From positions 128,194 through 192,193 of the forward strand of contig CAJTFW010000008.1 in NCBI GenBank assembly GCA_910575445.1: DNA of 64,000 nucleotides, given 5' to 3'. The notes under the pieces were generated by a model that saw only the letters and a list, made by a program, of their open reading frames with translations, was not told where the DNA came from and did no database searches. Positions 61,194 through 64,000 of this stretch are shown piece after piece. Each line of letters begins with the position of its first letter. Positions within the stretch are counted from its first letter, which is position 1. The position numbers and the translations under genes were made by a program. Source of the DNA: Lachnospiraceae bacterium. Its GTDB lineage: Bacteria; Bacillota; Clostridia; Lachnospirales; Lachnospiraceae.

Positions 61194-61301
61194 GAAAAAA
61201 GGGCTTCCGATATACTCGGAAGCCCCTTCACTTAACAGCTATTCTGCCTAAGCACGAGACGGGATTCGAACCCGCGACCCTCGCCTTGGCAAGGCGATAC
61301 T
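61194..61301 (+). repeat. attR: 108-bp repeat overlapping tRNA-Gly(GCC)
   Basis: This is the second copy of the att repeat (106/108 with 18816-18923; differences in the hairpin and in CTATTCTG). It supplies the 3' part of the functional tRNA and the operon terminator, so integration restores the tRNA. Confidence 0.95.
61196..61225 (-). terminator. terminator of the tRNA-Gly operon
   Basis: On the minus strand GGGCTTCCGA and TCGGAAGCCC pair around GTATA and are followed by TTTTTT. A second copy lies in attL at 18818-18848. Confidence 0.85.
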
Positions 61302-61322
61302 CCACCACTGAGCCACTCGTGC
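61251..61322 (-). tRNA. tRNA-Gly(GCC)
   Basis: The acceptor is GCACGAG/CTCGTGC. The D arm is canonical, the anticodon stem is TCGCC/GGCGA with loop TTGCCAA (anticodon GCC), and the T arm is GCGGG-TTCGAAT-CCCGT. The phage integrated into its 3' half. Confidence 0.95.
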
Positions 61323-61348
61323 ATATATGTAAAACCCTTTCGGGTGTA

Positions 61349-61419
61349 AGCGGGTGATGGGAATCGAACCCACGTATCCAGCTTGGAAGGCTGGTGTTCT
61401 ACCATTGAACTACACCCGC
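61349..61419 (-). tRNA. tRNA-Gly(TCC)
   Basis: The acceptor is GCGGGTG with its complement near 61350. The anticodon stem is CCAGC/GCTGG with loop CTTCCAA (anticodon TCC), and the T arm is GTGGG-TTCGATT-CCCAT. It is cotranscribed with tRNA-Gly(GCC); ACCC-GAAA-GGGT mini-hairpins lie on both sides of it. Confidence 0.95.
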
Positions 61420-61486
61420 ATATATATAAAAACCCTTTCGGGTTGTTTGCCAACTTATGGGCCCTTGCCCTCGTGCAACAATGAGT

Positions 61487-61515
61487 ATTCTACTACGTGT
61501 TTTTTAAAATGTCAA
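61487..61515 (-). promoter_or_regulatory. promoter of the tRNA-Gly pair
   Basis: On the minus strand a -35 TTGACA (61510-61515) and a -10 TAGAAT (61487-61492) are 17 nt apart, about 65 nt before tRNA-Gly(TCC). Confidence 0.65.
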
Positions 61516-61539
61516 CTACTTTTTTTATATTTTTTTATT

Positions 61540-62529
61540 TTATAATTCAGACACATAACCTTCTGAAAAATTCACCCGGTTTAGCAGCTCTTTTCTGGTA
61601 AGATAACGCTCTAGATTCTGACAACAGATATGGAGAATCCGATTCTCGGTATCTTTGGAATAGCCAAAGCTTACACCTGCAATATGGGGCGTAAGGATTA
61701 CCTGCTCCATCTTCCAGAGAGGATGTTCTTCGGGCAGTGGCTCCGGGTCTGTTACATCTAAAGCAGCACCACCAAGCCATCCTTCTTCTAGTACAGCCGT
61801 AAGTGCTTTGGTGTCTATAAGATTTCCTCTGCCTACATTGATAAGAAACGCACCTTTTTTCATCTGATGCAGGCGTTCTAGGTTCAGAAGTCCTCTGGTC
61901 TTCTCTGTAGCCGGAAGACATCCCACCACAATATCCGCCTTGGAAAGTGCGCTCTCTAAGCCTTCTTCTGTAATCATCTCATCAAAACAGTCCGGGTAGT
62001 TTCTCTCGGTCCTTCGCATCCCCGTCAGATAGGTTCCAAATGCTTTGAGCCGCTTGGCTGCTGCTGTACCAATATCACCGGCTCCTAGTATTAGAATATG
62101 TTTTCCAAAGAGCAGCATCTCAAAGCCTAGCGGACGAAAGCAAGCCTTCTGTTGAAGAAGTGCATATTGCTTTAGATTCCGGCTAAGCTCTAAGATAACT
62201 GCTACGATATATTCTGCAATCACAGTTCCAAAACATCCACGTGCATTGGTCAGCATCACTTTTTGAGATGGAAAGCCCTCTGCCATCGTATAACGGTCCA
62301 CACCGGCAAAGCTTGTCTGTAACCAGCGAAGCCTTGGACACTGCCAAATCTCTGCAAGTGTTGGCTCGCCGAAGATAATCTCTGCCTCTACAAGGCGCTT
62401 TAGACGTTCTTCCCGGCCTTTTTCAAGGTCGATATAAGAAAATGCACAACGCCCCTTTCCAGCCGCTTCTAGAAGCTCTCTCTGCTGCTTATCAAAAGGT
62501 AACAGAACTGCCGTTCTTACCATCTCCAT
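61540..62529 (-). CDS. D-2-hydroxyacid dehydrogenase family protein
   Basis: This 329-aa NAD-dependent dehydrogenase has FGKHILILGAGDIGTAAAKR (nucleotide-binding GxGxxG), ADIVVGCLPATEKTRGLLN, FLINVGRGNLIDTKALTAVL and a late LWKMEQVILTPHIAGVSFGY containing the catalytic His. It reduces 2-oxo acids or the reverse. The substrate cannot be read from sequence. It follows the sugar kinase by 79 nt and is probably cotranscribed with it. Confidence 0.9.
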   Translation of the reverse strand: MEMVRTAVLLPFDKQQRELLEAAGKGRCAFSYIDLEKGREERLKRLVEAEIIFGEPTLAEIWQCPRLRWLQTSFAGVDRYTMAEGFPSQKVMLTNARGCFGTVIAEYIVAVILELSRNLKQYALLQQKACFRPLGFEMLLFGKHILILGAGDIGTAAAKRLKAFGTYLTGMRRTERNYPDCFDEMITEEGLESALSKADIVVGCLPATEKTRGLLNLERLHQMKKGAFLINVGRGNLIDTKALTAVLEEGWLGGAALDVTDPEPLPEEHPLWKMEQVILTPHIAGVSFGYSKDTENRILHICCQNLERYLTRKELLNRVNFSEGYVSEL

Positions 62530-62608
62530 TGTGACTCATCTCCTTTTCTGATATGTCTGCTTTTGACAGTATCTCCAAAAGGCTGCCATACCATACCAGA
62601 GACTCCAT

Positions 62609-64000
62609 CTATTTTAGAGAATCCACTGCTGCTCTCTCAATCGAAAGCCCTGCCTGATAACGCCTGATAAATGCGTCAAAACCTTTAACATTTTCTGGGC
62701 TTGGGTCCATTTTCTCTCCCTCGTCGCCGCCAAAGACTTTCTCCTGCAGATAATCTGCGAGTGTCTCATTCTCTTCCTTCTGAAGCATATAAGAAGCCAA
62801 TAGAGCAATTCCCCATGCGCCACCTTCGCCGGCTGTCTTCATCACAGACACGGTTGCATCCATCGCTCCTGCCAAGATACTCTGTCCAACGCCCTTTGTC
62901 TTAAAGAGTCCGCCGTGTCCGGTAATCCGGTCCACCACCACATGCTCATTCTTTACCAGAATATCCATGCCGACCTTTAGAGCACCCAATGAAGTATATA
63001 GATGTGTTCTCATAAAGTTCGCCAGGTTAAATCTGCTGTCTGGATTACGCACAAACAGAGGACGCCCTTCTTCAAAGCCTGTAATATGTTCCCCGGAAAA
63101 ATAGTTATATGCCAAAAGTCCGCCACAGTCCTTATCGCCTTCTAGTGCTTTGTTATACAGAGTATAGAATAATTTATCCATATCCACTTCTATACCAAAG
63201 CTCTCTGCAAACTCTCTAAAGAGACCAACCCATGCATTTAAGTCCGAGGTACAGTTGTTGCAGTGTACCATCGCAACTGCATCTGCGCTCGGCGTTGTCA
63301 CCATATCAATCTCTTCGTATACTTTCTGAAGCTCTCTTTCCAGTACAATCATTGCAAAAACGGAAGTACCGGCAGAGACATTACCTGTGCGTGGCTTAAC
63401 GCTGTTGGTCGCCACCATACCAGTACCGGCATCGCCTTCTGGCGGGCAGAGTGGACAGCCAGCTTTTAAGGTACCCGTTGGGTCTAGAAGCTTTGCGCCT
63501 TCTTCTGTCAGCACACCGGCATTATCGCCGGCTACAAGGACTTTAGGAAGCAGATGCTCGACCTTCCATGGATAGCCTTTCTCAGCCACCAATTCGTCAA
63601 AGCGCGCAATCATCGAAGTATAATAGGTCTTTGTCGCAGAATCAATCGGGAACATCCCGGAAGCGCTTCCTACACCGATAACCTTCTGTCCGGTCAACTG
63701 CCAGTGAATATAGGCATCCAAGGTTGTGATATAATCGACATCCTTGACATGTTCCTCTCCATTTAGAATCGCCTGATACAGATGAGAAATACTCCATCTC
63801 TGGGGAATATTAAACTGAAAAAGCTTGGTCAGCTTAGAAGCTGCTTCCTGTGTAATGGTATTTCTCCAGGTACGAAAAGGCACTAACTGCTTTCCAGCCT
63901 TGTCAAACGCCAGATAGCCATGCATCATCGCACTGAATCCAATCGCACCAAGCTTCTCAAGTGCCACACCATATCTGGTCTTTACATCTTCTGCCATCTT
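62609..64000 (-). CDS. FGGY-family carbohydrate kinase, 5' end outside the window
   Basis: The last 463 residues are visible. They show [73 protein letters not shown] and [20 protein letters not shown], with [16 protein letters not shown] as the C-terminal domain signature. This matches xylulokinase/ribulokinase-like FGGY kinases that phosphorylate pentoses or pentuloses. The N-terminal ADP-binding strand is off the window. It could feed L-xylulose-P into the ula-type pathway, but that is a guess. Confidence 0.88.
   Translation of the reverse strand, partial: KMAEDVKTRYGVALEKLGAIGFSAMMHGYLAFDKAGKQLVPFRTWRNTITQEAASKLTKLFQFNIPQRWSISHLYQAILNGEEHVKDVDYITTLDAYIHWQLTGQKVIGVGSASGMFPIDSATKTYYTSMIARFDELVAEKGYPWKVEHLLPKVLVAGDNAGVLTEEGAKLLDPTGTLKAGCPLCPPEGDAGTGMVATNSVKPRTGNVSAGTSVFAMIVLERELQKVYEEIDMVTTPSADAVAMVHCNNCTSDLNAWVGLFREFAESFGIEVDMDKLFYTLYNKALEGDKDCGGLLAYNYFSGEHITGFEEGRPLFVRNPDSRFNLANFMRTHLYTSLGALKVGMDILVKNEHVVVDRITGHGGLFKTKGVGQSILAGAMDATVSVMKTAGEGGAWGIALLASYMLQKEENETLADYLQEKVFGGDEGEKMDPSPENVKGFDAFIRRYQAGLSIERAAVDSLK

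Larger units (their letters stand above)
18816..61301. mobile_element. prophage, PBSX-like myovirus type, integrated in tRNA-Gly(GCC)
   Basis: The 42.5-kb element is bounded by 108-bp direct repeats and contains a tyrosine integrase next to attR, repressors, a replication module, terminase, portal, capsid, sheath, tube, tape measure, baseplate, fibres, holin and amidase in normal phage order. Late genes are on the minus strand; repressors, accessory genes and integrase are on the plus strand. Sheath, tube and XkdQ-U homologues point to a contractile tail. No structural gene is visibly broken, so the phage may be inducible. The clearest lesion is a stop in a small ORF near attL. Confidence 0.95.

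Noticed and set aside
61328-61444. ACCC-GAAA-GGGT mini-hairpins followed by T-runs around tRNA-Gly(TCC), as terminators
   Set aside because: They are only 4-5 bp and one lies between promoter and tRNA, so strong termination there would silence the operon; more likely processing or spacer elements.

Overview
The window looks like a chromosome segment from a low-GC Clostridia, most likely Lachnospiraceae. The signs are strong AGGAGG ribosome sites, Rpn-family nuclease relics, a VanW-domain protein, and a CwlO-like protein with a SleB hydrolase domain. It contains one apparently complete integrated prophage of about 42.4 kb (18816-61301), flanked by host DNA. The genus cannot be fixed from sequence reading alone.

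Left host part (1-18.8 kb). First come decayed copies of Rpn-type PD-(D/E)XK genes and other debris (1-2.2 kb), then tRNA-Pro(CGG). A minus-strand ascorbate-type operon follows (9.53 to 2.5 kb): ulaG lactonase, PTS IIA, IIC and IIB, a HAD phosphatase, a DeoR regulator, a UlaE-type epimerase and a beta-propeller-like protein. Its promoter at 9580-9608 is flanked by four copies of a 14-bp half-site, probably the DeoR operator. Next is a housekeeping run on the minus strand: a cell-wall hydrolase, trmL, a HypE/AIR-synthase-like protein, a VanW protein, a 33-aa membrane peptide, a PolC/DnaQ-type exonuclease, nth and a B12-binding radical SAM protein.

Prophage. A 108-bp direct repeat (106 of 108 identical) carries the 3' part of tRNA-Gly(GCC) and its terminator, and it marks attL and attR. 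From right to left the prophage holds: the integrase; an accessory block (NYN nuclease with a structured leader RNA, a solo HsdR-N-type nuclease, a membrane protein); two consecutive repressor switches; small early genes with two tRNA-like elements; a replication module (DUF2800 nuclease, DUF2815 protein, family A polymerase, VirE primase/helicase, VRR-NUC, SNF2 helicase) with an iteron-like cluster; an ArpU/RinA-like regulator; an antitoxin-like/GNAT pair; and the packaging, head and contractile-tail genes of a PBSX/XkdA-Z-like myovirus, followed by holin and amidase. Late genes run on the minus strand. The tail chaperone gene carries a textbook -1 frameshift site (A AAA AAC) leading into a 66-residue extension that has no start of its own.

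Right host part (61.3-64 kb): two tRNA-Gly genes with a promoter, a D-2-hydroxyacid dehydrogenase and a partial FGGY sugar kinase.

The best candidates for undescribed biology are: the MuF head protein fused to an HELSH zinc-metalloprotease-like C-terminal domain, followed by a 4-nt-overlapping 86-aa gene; the leader-RNA/NYN unit, arranged like a type III toxin-antitoxin locus; the solo HsdR-N and membrane-protein block beside the repressor; and the antitoxin-like/GNAT pair placed inside the packaging region.
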